Positions 9,256 through 18,846 are shown, counted from the stretch's first letter. The stretch is DNA of 64,000 nucleotides from Vibrio lentus (GCF_030409755.1 NZ_JAUFQE010000001.1:1116001-1180000), one strand, 5' to 3'. Numbers and translations are program-made. Notes: generated by a model from the sequence alone, not told the origin.

Positions 9256-10014
9256 ATGCAGATATCAGAAAACACTATTACGTTGGGTCATGGATTTAAT
9301 AAATCCCCTTCTGAATTTGAAGAAGAAATTAAAGATAGCCTCACAGGCATTGGGATTGAACATGCCACTTTAGTTATCATATCAAAAAGCAAAAACCCTG
9401 TTTTCAAATATATCAAAAGCACTAATGGACGAATTTCTATCTCAAAACGAGTGACAGAGAAGCTTGACTCTTACCTGTCTTTGATCTCAATGAACAAAAA
9501 AGGTCAATTATTCCATAATCAAGATACAATAATCGAAAATCGAATTTTTGATCATCGAGATCTGTCAATCCTTGAACATGCTCTAAATAACTACTCAATC
9601 ACAGATGAACTTTCTTACAATTATGAGATCGTCATTATTTTTCACAGCATCAATGCACTAAAACCAGAAGAACTCCGTCTACTTGAGCTCATCTGTGACA
9701 TCACGATCGCTTGGGCAAATTCTAGGATAGCTCACCATACAATGTTACTGCATTGGAACCGCTACGCAGAGCCTACAATCACAGACCTTCCCCCAATTCT
9801 TACAAAGTCAGAACTTGATGTTTTAGAACTAATAATCAAGGGGTTAACGGGGTCAGAAGTGGCGCAAGTACGCAGTGTCTCCAAAGAGACAGTAAGAACC
9901 CAAATCAAAAGTATTCTTCACAAAACACAATGTAAAAACCAAAACCAACTGATATCTCGATTTGGACAAGGACAGTGGCTCACAAGCCCTTCAATACGTT
10001 CTGCCTATATCTAA
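9256..10014 (+). CDS. LuxR/GerE-type transcriptional regulator I
   Basis: A 252-residue protein with a C-terminal GerE helix-turn-helix at about 183-240: LTKSELDVLELIIKGLTGSEVAQVRSVSKETVRTQIKSILHKT. The N-terminal 170 residues are not a response-regulator receiver (no Asp/Lys pattern), and I cannot confirm an autoinducer-binding domain. The low-GC codon use suggests acquired DNA. The start has a GGAATGAGAG leader. It precedes a second LuxR-type gene and a pilus operon, so a role in pilus control is inferred. Confidence 0.85.
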   Translation: MQISENTITLGHGFNKSPSEFEEEIKDSLTGIGIEHATLVIISKSKNPVFKYIKSTNGRISISKRVTEKLDSYLSLISMNKKGQLFHNQDTIIENRIFDHRDLSILEHALNNYSITDELSYNYEIVIIFHSINALKPEELRLLELICDITIAWANSRIAHHTMLLHWNRYAEPTITDLPPILTKSELDVLELIIKGLTGSEVAQVRSVSKETVRTQIKSILHKTQCKNQNQLISRFGQGQWLTSPSIRSAYI

Positions 10015-10045
10015 TTCGCTTCTGTTGCCAGGGAAGGCTCAAAGT

Positions 10046-10690
10046 ATGCAAAATAATCGACCAGCACCTTACACATGCTTGATCACTCGCAGCAATACCT
10101 TGTCGCGAGTAATCCGAGATTTATTGAAACTTTCTTTCCCACTCAATCAACTTCAAGTTATCGAATCGTATTCTGAACTTGATCTTGAGTATAAAGGCAT
10201 TGTGCTTTTAGACAGAAGTACGATACCGATGCCGGACAAGTGTGGTGTTTCCATTATCAATAGAAAAGATAAGTGGATCGCCATCAATATTAAATGCAGT
10301 TCTTGTTACGATTACCTAAAGTTTGGTTTTTTTGGCCAAATAGAAGTGAATCATTTTGAATTTATTCCAAAAGCCATTAAATCTGTTCAAGAAGGAGAGC
10401 TTTGGTTTCCTAGACATATTATGGAAAGCTTTATTATTGACCTTTGCATCAATAGTACTTATAAAAAATCGTATTCCATCACAGAAAAAGTAACATCAAA
10501 GTTTTTTTTAACAAAGAAAGAGCAAAGAGTCTTTGAATTAATGATTCAAGGATTTTCAAATATACAAATAGCAAACGATACAAATGTCAGCATAAATACA
10601 GTAAAAACACACGCTTACAATGTGATGTCCAAGTTGAATGTACATTCTCGACATGAACTATTCGCTAAAGCTCATGAATTAACCTTTTAA
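10046..10690 (+). CDS. LuxR-type transcriptional regulator II (CsgD/VpsT-like architecture)
   Basis: A 214-residue protein with a C-terminal GerE domain near 150-208: LTKKEQRVFELMIQGFSNIQIANDTNVSINTVKTHAYNVMSKLNV. The N-terminal half has CsgD/VpsT-like spacing (LITRSNTLSRVIRDLL; GIVLLDRST) but lacks a typical receiver Asp. The ATG at 10046, preceded by AGGGAAGG, is preferred over a TTG at 9962 that would overlap the previous gene. VpsT-type proteins bind c-di-GMP; a diguanylate cyclase gene lies 5 kb downstream, but the binding residues were not verified here. Confidence 0.8.
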   Translation: MQNNRPAPYTCLITRSNTLSRVIRDLLKLSFPLNQLQVIESYSELDLEYKGIVLLDRSTIPMPDKCGVSIINRKDKWIAINIKCSSCYDYLKFGFFGQIEVNHFEFIPKAIKSVQEGELWFPRHIMESFIIDLCINSTYKKSYSITEKVTSKFFLTKKEQRVFELMIQGFSNIQIANDTNVSINTVKTHAYNVMSKLNVHSRHELFAKAHELTF

Positions 10691-10731
10691 AACTAGCACT
10701 GTTTTCATACTTATTTATTCGATATATCACC

Positions 10732-10753
10732 CCTCGTTGCGAGGTATGTTTTT
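10732..10753 (+). terminator. Weak hairpin after the second LuxR gene
   Basis: CCTCG-TTG-CGAGG followed by TATGTTTTT, in the gap between the regulator and the pilin gene. The short stem suggests only partial termination. Confidence 0.45.
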
Positions 10754-10812
10754 AAAATCCTAATTACTATGTATTTGTTGTCTGGAATAACAAGAGTAAT
10801 GAGGGAATAATT

Positions 10813-11481
10813 ATGAAAAAATTAATATTAGCGGTAGCAGTAGCCGGTGTCATGTTCAGTGTAAATAGTTTTGCTAGTGGTGGTTCAGGTGGGACCAAGT
10901 TAGAAGCTAATGTAGTTCAGTTTGGTGGCGCAACTAGCGCCCTACTCACCAATGCAAGTAACACTGATGGAGCACACATTCGCATGGAAGGCACGATTCC
11001 ACAACGTTGTGTACTCAACTTAAAGTCAGCACAAGCCGGAGAGTTTGTGAATGGCGATATCCACTTAACGAACATGTTGGCAGATAGCAAGAATTTGCTC
11101 CCAGGGCTAACTGCTAGTAAGCCAATTGCAAGCCTTCGCGCGTGGTGTAACTACGGAAAATCAATGGAAGTCGATATGACAGCCACACCTTTCAAAATGA
11201 CTCGTTTTGGCATGGCCATTGGTAAAGAACGTATCGATTACACGCTACAAGCAAATCAAACTGACATTTTCGATACAAGCAATGCAAGTGATGGTTTGTT
11301 TGGTCATACGACAGGTAACTTCCAAGTTAAATGGAGTGGCGAACACCAACAAGCAAGAATTGCAGAAGTTCCTCTTAGTATTACTACAGAGGGTGCAGCT
11401 CTAGCAAGAGCCGGTAATTATCGCTCTACAGTGTATGTGAAACTCCAAGCGAAAACTTGTCATCGCATGTGTGGATTTTAG
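10813..11481 (+). CDS. Chaperone-usher major pilin subunit (putative)
   Basis: A 222-residue exported protein with signal peptide MKKLILAVAVAGVMFSVNSFAS. The mature part has a beta-strand-rich, pilin-like composition with cysteines at PQRC and RAWC, and an unusual C-terminal CHRMC pair. It is the first gene of a pilin-chaperone-usher-tip set and has an AATGAGGGAATAAT leader. A GC-rich hairpin follows and probably lowers expression of the later genes relative to this abundant subunit. Subunit role is inferred from size, signal peptide and position; primary sequence is divergent. Confidence 0.7.
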   Translation: MKKLILAVAVAGVMFSVNSFASGGSGGTKLEANVVQFGGATSALLTNASNTDGAHIRMEGTIPQRCVLNLKSAQAGEFVNGDIHLTNMLADSKNLLPGLTASKPIASLRAWCNYGKSMEVDMTATPFKMTRFGMAIGKERIDYTLQANQTDIFDTSNASDGLFGHTTGNFQVKWSGEHQQARIAEVPLSITTEGAALARAGNYRSTVYVKLQAKTCHRMCGF

Positions 11482-11492
11482 CTCATAAATTA

Positions 11493-11517
11493 GAGCCCGC
11501 AAACGTGGGCTCGTTTT
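11493..11517 (+). terminator. Intra-operon attenuating hairpin after the pilin gene
   Basis: GAGCCCGC-AAAC-GTGGGCTC followed by GTTTTA lies between the pilin and chaperone genes. Such partial terminators favour production of the major pilin over assembly proteins. Confidence 0.7.
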
Positions 11518-11533
11518 ACCTAGGAAGGGTTTT

Positions 11534-12208
11534 ATGAAAAACATTACTTTATTTATCAGTCTGCTACTCTTCCACACCGCCGCTTTCAGCTACGAAATTA
11601 CCCCCATGTATCAAGAAATGAACGAATTTGGAGGAAAGGCTCTCTCAAGCTATACGATCAATAATCCTCAAGACCGCTCACTTCCAATTGAAGTTGTGGT
11701 GTATGACGTAAGTTACGATGAAACCGGTGAGGTGCTAACGCTTAATGAGGATAGTTTTCTCATTTTGCCTCCTCAAATAATGGTAGATCCACAAAGTTCT
11801 CAAAAAATTCGGGTGCGCTATATCCCTAGCGATGCTCTCACAATGACCAAACTGTACCGAATCGAATTCAACGAACTAGAAGTTGAAGGGCCTGAAGATA
11901 GTGACAGTAAAATAAAAACACTTCTTAGTTTTTCGACCTTAGCTTTTGTATCTCCTAACTCAATAAAGCCGACTATGAAGCCCTCGATTAAAGACAGGAA
12001 CATAGTGGTAGAAAACACCAGCCAAGTCTTAGTGAACTTGCTTCATTCAGTATTCGAACTTCAAATGAATGGCGAGAAAAAAGACCTACCTTGGAGCCAA
12101 ATAGACACTAAGACAAGTGGTTACTTAATGCCTGGCGCCACCGCCTATTACCCTATTCCAAACGAGTTCAAAAAAGTCACTGGTATCACCATTAAAAAAA
12201 ATGATTAA
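11534..12208 (+). CDS. Periplasmic pilus chaperone (PapD-like fold)
   Basis: A 224-residue protein with signal peptide ending TAAFS. Two Ig-like domains are expected: the first contains the SSQKIRVRYIPSD beta-strand near 95-107 that in this family supplies the subunit-clamping residues, and the YRIEFNELEVE strand near 114. The second domain runs from about 135. It binds pilin subunits in the periplasm and hands them to the usher. AGGAAGG precedes the ATG. Its gene follows the pilin and precedes the usher. Confidence 0.83.
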   Translation: MKNITLFISLLLFHTAAFSYEITPMYQEMNEFGGKALSSYTINNPQDRSLPIEVVVYDVSYDETGEVLTLNEDSFLILPPQIMVDPQSSQKIRVRYIPSDALTMTKLYRIEFNELEVEGPEDSDSKIKTLLSFSTLAFVSPNSIKPTMKPSIKDRNIVVENTSQVLVNLLHSVFELQMNGEKKDLPWSQIDTKTSGYLMPGATAYYPIPNEFKKVTGITIKKND

Positions 12209-12252
12209 CACTGAACCACCGGCTTCTACACGAGCTTTATTGGGAGGTAAAC

Positions 12253-14691
12253 ATGAGCCGATACTACACAGTTCTTCTGTGCGTCTCTCTATGTTTGCTA
12301 ACCCAACCTCACGCCTTTTGCGCGGATTGGCTATTTCCATTCCCAATCAACTATTTGGGCTCAACTGTGGGCGATATCGATGCTTTCTCTGATGGCAAAA
12401 CTATCTCCAAAGTTCATACTGTTCAACTGCATACACTGATTGGTTCAGCGCTTACAAATGAAGTATCAGGTAAGTTATCTTCGTACAACGACACTTTTAT
12501 TTCAGTTGAAACACTAAAAGATTGGGGCGTGTTGCTCTCCTTCTCATCGTCTGACATGTCAATCTCATTATCTTTCGTTCAAGATGCACGAAAAGAGCAA
12601 GCGCTAAGTTTCAGCGCCCCTTACTCTCCTCCCATTTATTCCACGTCGGCCTTCTTCACCAACATCAATAACTTTAACTTTGGCCTATCTGATACACGAG
12701 GAGTTGAGACTCAAAGTGAAGAACAAAAGTGGAATATAGAGTGGGTCTCTACAGGGAACTTTGCTGGTGCACGAGGAGTTAATTATAAACTTTCAGGCTA
12801 TTTTGATGGTGGCACCGATGAGGAACAAACTTTCTATCGTGGTGATATATCGGCCTTTATTGATCGTGCAGAAATCCCTTATCGAGTGACTTTTGGCGAC
12901 CAAGTCAACAGCACTTCAGGTCACCTGCCTAGCCAGCAATTTGGCGGAATCGGGTTCGAACGTAATTACTCAGCATTACAACCGAATCGCAGTATTCAGG
13001 TAGGAGGCACTCAAGCCTTAGTGCTTGAAGAGTCTGCCGATATCGAACTGTACATTAATGGTTCTTACGTGACAGAGTTTCGACTTCCACCAGGACGTTA
13101 CATGCTCGATAACTTGCCGCTGTCTTCAGGTAGCAACGACGTTCGTTTAGATATTGAATATCAATCAGGAAGACGAGACTCCATTCTCTACAGCGTGTTC
13201 TACAATTCAAAACTGCTTAAAGAGGGTATATCTGACTTTGGCGTGTATTTTGGTGCTCCTTCAGAAATAGCAGACAGCCACTATAAGTACGATACCCAAA
13301 GTTTAATCACCAGTGCCTATTATGACTATGGCTTAACCGAACACTTAACGCTTGGGTTAAATGGCTTTTATCATAAAGACGGATTCATACTGGGAGGGAT
13401 CTCTACGTTTGGTACCCCCATCGGTAATCTTGGCTTTCGACTATCAGGCAGCCAATCGAGTGAATATGATGAAACCGGTTATATCGCAAGCATCGATTAT
13501 GCCGCCTCGCTCTGGGATCAAAACAATTACAGTGCCCCCAACTTACGTATCGCGCTTGAATCTTATGATACCTATTCCTATCAACCCTGGACGGAAGAAG
13601 GAACGACAGGCCATTCGGCAGCTGTCAGCTATACCTTAAGCATTACCGATGATGTTTACTTATCCCTCTCATATAACCTTGATAAACAGAATGGTTTCGA
13701 TACGGAATGGACCGCAGAAGCCTCAACGTCTTGGTCTTACTCCAATGTGGTGATTGGTTTAGGTATCACTCATGAAGAAGACCCAAACGAGGGAATTTCG
13801 AACACAGAGGGGATCGTGTCTGTCGATTGGACATGGAGTTCTGATGACGGCCAATATACCGCAGATGCAGGATATGCCAGCGATACTGAGATCTTACGAG
13901 CAAGCTTCAGTAAGCCAAGTAAAAACCAAGTCGGCCAATATGGCTATTCTCTAGCTGCTGATATCGAATCAAGCCAAGGACAGTACCAATTACGTGGTGA
14001 CTACATAGGCAACCGGGTTAGATATGATGGAGATATTACTTATTACAACTCGACCAATACCGAAGACACTGTAGTCACCTCGTTTAGACCCAGCACAGCA
14101 TTCACGATTAGTGACAGCAATCTCTCTTGGTCACGCCCAATATACGGTGCGGCGGCTTTAGTGCAAGTTCATGAAAGCTTAGAGTCGGATGCCCTGATAA
14201 ATAGCGATGAAGACGCGCATGCAGAAGCGATTTCTCAGCAAGGTTACCCCAATGCTATCAGCCTCTCTACAGCCCATATCACTCAGAGTTTTACTGTTGA
14301 TGCGCCAGATGCACCTGTTGGTTATGACATCGGCAATTATATGTACAACATCACCCCAGGCGCCTATACCAGTCATCTCATCACCGTTGGGTCCAATAAA
14401 TCTAAAACCATAATAGGCAAGTTACTGCTAGCTAACGGTCAACCGCTTGCGTTAACTCAAGGCTATTTAACCGATCTCGATGACACATCTTATCCATTCT
14501 TCACCAACAAAGGCGGAAGGTTCGTTATTGAAGGCATAGGCAGCGGTGATTATCGAATCGAAACGATCAACTCCGACGCAACGGGGAGCATCAGCATCCC
14601 TGAATCAGACGATAACCTGTTGAGGCTTTCTGATATTCAACTAAAACAAGGAGCAAACAATGTTCAAAGTACCTCCAATGAAAAAAACTAA
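12253..14691 (+). CDS. Outer-membrane usher protein
   Basis: An 812-residue exported beta-barrel assembly platform. After the signal peptide come an N-terminal targeting domain, the barrel, and the NGSYVTEFRLPPGRYMLDNLPLSSGSNDVRLDIEY region near 275-310 that is typical of the plug area of ushers. Strands alternate aromatic and polar residues (for example YDYGLTEHLTLGLNGFYH). The carboxyl end (GRFVIEGIGSGDYRIE) is a small beta-domain. Length and layout resemble alpha-family (CS1/TcfC-type) ushers rather than FimD. It overlaps the start of the next gene by 14 bp. Confidence 0.85.
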   Translation: MSRYYTVLLCVSLCLLTQPHAFCADWLFPFPINYLGSTVGDIDAFSDGKTISKVHTVQLHTLIGSALTNEVSGKLSSYNDTFISVETLKDWGVLLSFSSSDMSISLSFVQDARKEQALSFSAPYSPPIYSTSAFFTNINNFNFGLSDTRGVETQSEEQKWNIEWVSTGNFAGARGVNYKLSGYFDGGTDEEQTFYRGDISAFIDRAEIPYRVTFGDQVNSTSGHLPSQQFGGIGFERNYSALQPNRSIQVGGTQALVLEESADIELYINGSYVTEFRLPPGRYMLDNLPLSSGSNDVRLDIEYQSGRRDSILYSVFYNSKLLKEGISDFGVYFGAPSEIADSHYKYDTQSLITSAYYDYGLTEHLTLGLNGFYHKDGFILGGISTFGTPIGNLGFRLSGSQSSEYDETGYIASIDYAASLWDQNNYSAPNLRIALESYDTYSYQPWTEEGTTGHSAAVSYTLSITDDVYLSLSYNLDKQNGFDTEWTAEASTSWSYSNVVIGLGITHEEDPNEGISNTEGIVSVDWTWSSDDGQYTADAGYASDTEILRASFSKPSKNQVGQYGYSLAADIESSQGQYQLRGDYIGNRVRYDGDITYYNSTNTEDTVVTSFRPSTAFTISDSNLSWSRPIYGAAALVQVHESLESDALINSDEDAHAEAISQQGYPNAISLSTAHITQSFTVDAPDAPVGYDIGNYMYNITPGAYTSHLITVGSNKSKTIIGKLLLANGQPLALTQGYLTDLDDTSYPFFTNKGGRFVIEGIGSGDYRIETINSDATGSISIPESDDNLLRLSDIQLKQGANNVQSTSNEKN

Positions 14692-15529
14692 TTGCCTGCT
14701 CACATTATGCATTCTCTGGCTGCCTTCACCATTGCTAGCACAGAGTTGCAACGGAGTATGGAGCTTAACCCAACTTAACAATGGTCCGATTGAGTTTGAT
14801 AAATCGGGATTTGCGAAAATTCAATACGAGCTCAAAAAGCTACGCACTCAAAGCGGCGAATGTTCATTAAAATCGGTTCGGTTGAAAATCCTCAATACAC
14901 AGGACAAAAATGGACCTTATTTCGTCAACCAAAGCCAAACATTACTTGCTTACGATCCCAAAGAACGAGAGTACTTGCTATACGCAAAATACAATTCTCC
15001 GGTCCGTTTTTACTTGGTCGACCCGAGAGCAAAAATTAACTACGCTGCAAGATACATCGTACCTTTTATTGCCAAGCTCAAGTATGAGGACAACCCAGTA
15101 TCAACGCTAACAAGTACCGCGACTTACAAGATAAAGTCTTTCGTTACCTTTGATTGGTCAGGCCGTGGGAACAACATTCACCGCTCAGCAACTGGATACA
15201 GTTGGCAACTCGGTGAACTATATAGTGGCAAGCGCTATCAAGCGGACTTTGTGATCCGTTCTAATTCTCAAACAGAGCTTTGGGTTAAACCTCGACATGG
15301 CAAACTGATCAACATTCAGAACCCTGATTGGACTATTACCTATCAGCTTACCGCCGATGGGATAGAGGTCTCTAGATTGCACCGTATGACATCCATAAAA
15401 ACCTATAATCGCGGTCAGCACATCATTCCTTTTTCACTCTCGATCACTGACAACACCAACCTGTCACGAGCAGGAAGTTACCGCGACGAATTACATATCC
15501 AAGTGAAAGCGATAGACCCTATTTACTAA
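14678..15529 (+). CDS. Pilus tip adhesin/minor subunit (putative)
   Basis: A 283-residue exported protein (signal peptide MKKTNCLLTLCILWLPSPLLAQS). It is beta-rich, with two early cysteines (SCNGVW; GECSLK) and the closing LSRAGSYRDELHIQVKAI strand that resembles the C-terminal strand of pilins, which completes the Ig fold of a neighbour. The ATG at 14678 is preferred because the signal peptide starts there. Position last in the set and larger size suggest a tip protein, like the two-domain tips of four-gene alpha pilus operons. The ligand is unknown. Confidence 0.65.
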   Translation: MKKTNCLLTLCILWLPSPLLAQSCNGVWSLTQLNNGPIEFDKSGFAKIQYELKKLRTQSGECSLKSVRLKILNTQDKNGPYFVNQSQTLLAYDPKEREYLLYAKYNSPVRFYLVDPRAKINYAARYIVPFIAKLKYEDNPVSTLTSTATYKIKSFVTFDWSGRGNNIHRSATGYSWQLGELYSGKRYQADFVIRSNSQTELWVKPRHGKLINIQNPDWTITYQLTADGIEVSRLHRMTSIKTYNRGQHIIPFSLSITDNTNLSRAGSYRDELHIQVKAIDPIY

Positions 15530-15566
15530 AGTAGCGCAGTGACATTTTTAACAAAGGTACACCAAT

Positions 15567-16925
15567 ATGAATGCTATCAATTTAGCTATGAAACAAAGAC
15601 ATTGGGTAATGGCTTGCTTCGCTTTGGTCATCCTTTATATTCATATTGGTGAAATACGTAAAACCATTCATTATATCGAAAAAGATCAAATTCACAGAAG
15701 CGAGCTCATTCAAACGCTGGTTCAAAGTAATGTCGTTCGAACATTGAATATTTTAGGCGCTTCTTTACGTTCTGGAGCGACAAACTCCAACAAACCTAAT
15801 CTGGGCGGTGTTTATTATCAGCCTGCACAACCTTTCTCAAGTTCTGACACTCAACGCATCGCACAACGATTCAATGTCAGCACGTCATCACCTCAATTTC
15901 TTGCCATGAAAAATGGGGAAACAACACTATGGGGATTTAACATCAATCATCCAAAGCCTCATACCAGCTTAATCGCAGGGCTCGTGTCGCGGCAGTCATC
16001 CCTTTACCACGAGGCAAGTGTCGACCTGCAATATTACTTCCCAGGAGTCAAGGGTACAGCCAATACGCTTCTTTTGATAAGAGACAATCAACATCAATAC
16101 TTTATGCCTTCTGGAGAAAAGATAAATCTAGATTTCTCGAATACGCACACCATACAAACTTCAGAAAACTCCGCTTTCTATGTAAGTAAAGTGAAACTAC
16201 TAGACGTCATATTTTTTCGATTAAATAATGACAATTCTCGGTACTTCCATCTCGTTGAAGTTCCTTTGCCACAACTCCGTGCGACCCTTTTTATCTTTGA
16301 TAATATGACCAGTTCCGTCGCTGAGATAAAGGGGGAGATTCAAAGCTTTGTTGAGGTCATCGCATTGTTAGGGATCGGCTATGTGTTACTGATTGCCTTT
16401 TCTCATTATCAATATCGAACTTCAATTGCTTTAGAATCAGATGCATTAACAGGGTTGAAGAACCGCTCGTACTTAGAAAGTGCAAACTCTCGCATTCGCC
16501 ATAATAGAACGAGTAAAAACAATCGCTGTATCGGAGTCATTGCCATTGATCTAGACCATTTCAAACTGATCAACGACAACTACGGGCACCATGTCGGCGA
16601 CAACGTGTTAGTTCGGGTAAGCGAGATATTATTGGAAAATGTAAGAAACAACGATGAATGCTATCGTATCGGTGGAGATGAATTCATCGTAATTCTCAAA
16701 ACGGAAAGTCAATCCGATATCATTAAACTTGCAGACCGTATCCGAGATAAAATCGCCTACGATCCACAACTCAGAAATATGATTAAAGGCGGAATATCAG
16801 CTTCGCTTGGGCTTGTGGATTTATCGACTGGGCAGTCGATTGAAGAGGCCATTATTTCCGCTGATGAAATGTTGTATCAAGCTAAAAATCGAGGGCGAAA
16901 TTTAGTTCAAAGTTCCCTTATCTAA
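15567..16925 (+). CDS. Membrane diguanylate cyclase (GGDEF)
   Basis: A 452-residue protein that makes cyclic di-GMP from two GTP. One transmembrane helix lies near residues 13-28 and a second near 267-288, enclosing a periplasmic sensor domain. The cytoplasmic GGDEF domain runs from about 295 to 448. The active-site loop is intact at 369-373 (YRIGGDEF), and the inhibitory I-site RNND at 360-363 is present with the correct five-residue spacing. It follows the pilus genes by 37 bp in the same direction, so it may be co-transcribed and link pilus expression to c-di-GMP. Confidence 0.93.
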   Translation: MNAINLAMKQRHWVMACFALVILYIHIGEIRKTIHYIEKDQIHRSELIQTLVQSNVVRTLNILGASLRSGATNSNKPNLGGVYYQPAQPFSSSDTQRIAQRFNVSTSSPQFLAMKNGETTLWGFNINHPKPHTSLIAGLVSRQSSLYHEASVDLQYYFPGVKGTANTLLLIRDNQHQYFMPSGEKINLDFSNTHTIQTSENSAFYVSKVKLLDVIFFRLNNDNSRYFHLVEVPLPQLRATLFIFDNMTSSVAEIKGEIQSFVEVIALLGIGYVLLIAFSHYQYRTSIALESDALTGLKNRSYLESANSRIRHNRTSKNNRCIGVIAIDLDHFKLINDNYGHHVGDNVLVRVSEILLENVRNNDECYRIGGDEFIVILKTESQSDIIKLADRIRDKIAYDPQLRNMIKGGISASLGLVDLSTGQSIEEAIISADEMLYQAKNRGRNLVQSSLI

Positions 16926-17021
16926 ACCAATGAGTTTGAGCAACTACGGCGACAGTTATTGAAGTTCAAAGGAGCGTCACATAGCCCCTATAGTTCGATG
17001 AGTTATCGTGATTACACATAC

Positions 17022-17053
17022 AAAAAGACCTACCTGAAATATAAGTAGGTCTT
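17022..17053 (-). terminator. Intrinsic terminator of the acetyltransferase gene
   Basis: Stem AAGACCTAC/GTAGGTCTT; on the minus strand the second arm is followed by a T-run. It lies just downstream of the gene ending at 17078. Confidence 0.85.
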
Positions 17054-17077
17054 ACACTCAAACGAAAACAACGATGT

Positions 17078-17638
17078 TTACTCGTTATCGATCGATTTCA
17101 GAACCTTACACGGGTTGCCGACTGCAACCACATTGGCTGGGATGTCTTTAGTTACCACACTGCCCGCGCCAATCACGCTGTTTTCGCCAATAGTCACGCC
17201 AGGGCAGATGATCACACCACCACCTAACCAAACATTGTCACCAACGTTAATTGGTATGCCAAATTCGACGCCTTCTTCTACTCGGCCTTTCACATCGAGT
17301 GGGTGGCCTGCGGTAAGAATTTGAACGTTCGGGCCAAGCAACACATTGTCACCAATAGTCACTTCAGCGACATCTAAAACCACGCAGTTAAAGTTAGCGT
17401 AGAAGTTCTTACCCAGCTTGATGTTTGAGCCGTAATCACAACGAAATGGGGGCTCTAAGTGCGCGTTCTCGCAACCCGGAATAAGCTCTTGCGTCGCCGC
17501 TTCCCACTCTGGTGTATCGGGAATACTGTTATTAAGTTTTTGAAGCGTTTTCTTACACTCAATTCGCGCTGAATATAGCTCTTTATCCCAAGCTTTATAA
17601 GGTTCACCCGCTAGCATTTTTTGTTTTTCTGTTTTCAC
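17078..17638 (-). CDS. maa: Sugar O-acetyltransferase (maltose O-acetyltransferase type)
   Basis: A 186-residue acetyl-CoA-dependent enzyme that acetylates glucose, maltose or similar sugars. The N-terminal cap has the MLAGEPYKAWDKEL signature. The rest is a left-handed beta-helix of hexapeptide repeats (VTIGDNVLLGPNVQI; INVGDNVWLGGGVII; VTIGENSVIGAGSVV) with the catalytic His in TAGHPLD near residue 111. Length is normal for Maa/LacA. It lies next to a LacI-controlled beta-glucosidase gene; the in vivo substrate is uncertain. Confidence 0.9.
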   Translation of the reverse strand: MKTEKQKMLAGEPYKAWDKELYSARIECKKTLQKLNNSIPDTPEWEAATQELIPGCENAHLEPPFRCDYGSNIKLGKNFYANFNCVVLDVAEVTIGDNVLLGPNVQILTAGHPLDVKGRVEEGVEFGIPINVGDNVWLGGGVIICPGVTIGENSVIGAGSVVTKDIPANVVAVGNPCKVLKSIDNE

Positions 17639-17831
17639 GTTACTTACCTGTTTCCCATCACTTAGCTAGTGTCACATTACTTAACTAATGGTGGTCAATT
17701 CATCGAACCAAAAACGCAATATCGCACATCTAAATAACAGTGAATAATGAGTGTTTAAGCTTGGTTTAAGAGATGCGCAGCTCGTCACTTTTTGTAGGTA
17801 AAATATGAAACTCAATCACGGTTAACTGAGC

Positions 17832-18830
17832 CTAAACACGCGGAGCAACCGAGTCGCGAATCACCAAACTGCCAGTAGTACTTAATGCCTCAGATTGCTC
17901 AGTATCACCGACAATTTTCAGAATCGCCTTTTGTGTCATTTGCTCTAATGGCACGCTGACAGACGTTAGGCTTGGCGTTAGAAACGCACCGACTTTACTG
18001 TTATCAAATCCAACGATAGAAACATCTTGAGGCAATGAATACCCAAGTTCAGTTAACGCCTTGATCGCGCCAATCGCCATGTCATCGTTTTCCGACAAGA
18101 TAACAGTGAAGCTTGCTTTATTCTCCACTAAAGCTTGAGCCGCGTGGTAACCGCTCCCCATTGTCCAATCACCCTGAACAACTTTGGACTCATCCAATGC
18201 AATACCATGTTTAGTTAACACATTTTGATAGGCTTGGTAACGGAGCTCATCGGTCGAAGAGCCGGCTTTACCACGAATGACCGCAATATCTGTATGACCT
18301 TGCTCGATGATGTGTTCAACCATCAAGCAAGCACTTTGATAATGATCGGTGGTGATCGCGTGATTGGGCTTCGACGGCATTTCACGATTGAGCACCAAAA
18401 TCGGTGTATCAGTGCTTTCGATGATCTGAGCGATCTCGCTTTCCGTTAAACATTGCGGATAAATGATGATGCCCGCGCACTTCATATCCAGCAGGAAGTT
18501 GATCGCCTTTCTTTCGTCTTCTGCGCTGTGTTTACCATCGGTGATCACCAATTGGTGATTCGACTTTTCACTGTAGGAAGCGGCGTGATACATCAAGGAA
18601 GAGAAGTAAAGGCCATTGAACAACTCATTGGTGATCACAAAGCCGATGAAGTTGGTCTTCTTGGTCGCCAATTGCTGAGCTAAGAGGTTTGGCCGATAAC
18701 CTGTCTCTTGTATCGCATCGAATACCTTTTTCGCCACATCTGGGCGCACGATGTTCTTGCCATTTAAGACACGAGAAACGGTCGACTTAGATACGCCTGC
18801 GCGGTTCGCGACATCAAGCATGGTTACCAT
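17832..18830 (-). CDS. LacI/GalR-family repressor (AscG-like)
   Basis: A 332-residue repressor. Residues 3-50 hold the LacI helix-turn-helix (TMLDVANRAGVSKSTVSRVLNGK) and hinge helix (RPNLLAQQLATKK), followed by a periplasmic-binding-type sensor domain. It lies downstream of and in the same direction as a GH1 6-phospho-beta-glucosidase gene. Two TGAAACC-centred palindromes sit in front of that gene, matching the operator type of AscG-like repressors. The expected inducer is a phosphorylated beta-glucoside or product, which is inferred. Confidence 0.9.
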   Translation of the reverse strand: MVTMLDVANRAGVSKSTVSRVLNGKNIVRPDVAKKVFDAIQETGYRPNLLAQQLATKKTNFIGFVITNELFNGLYFSSLMYHAASYSEKSNHQLVITDGKHSAEDERKAINFLLDMKCAGIIIYPQCLTESEIAQIIESTDTPILVLNREMPSKPNHAITTDHYQSACLMVEHIIEQGHTDIAVIRGKAGSSTDELRYQAYQNVLTKHGIALDESKVVQGDWTMGSGYHAAQALVENKASFTVILSENDDMAIGAIKALTELGYSLPQDVSIVGFDNSKVGAFLTPSLTSVSVPLEQMTQKAILKIVGDTEQSEALSTTGSLVIRDSVAPRV

Positions 18831-18846
18831 TGGCTTCTTTTCCTTT

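Noticed and set aside
9962..10045. TTG start for the second LuxR gene
   Set aside because: It overlaps the previous gene by 53 bp; the ATG at 10046 with AGGGAAGG upstream is a better start.
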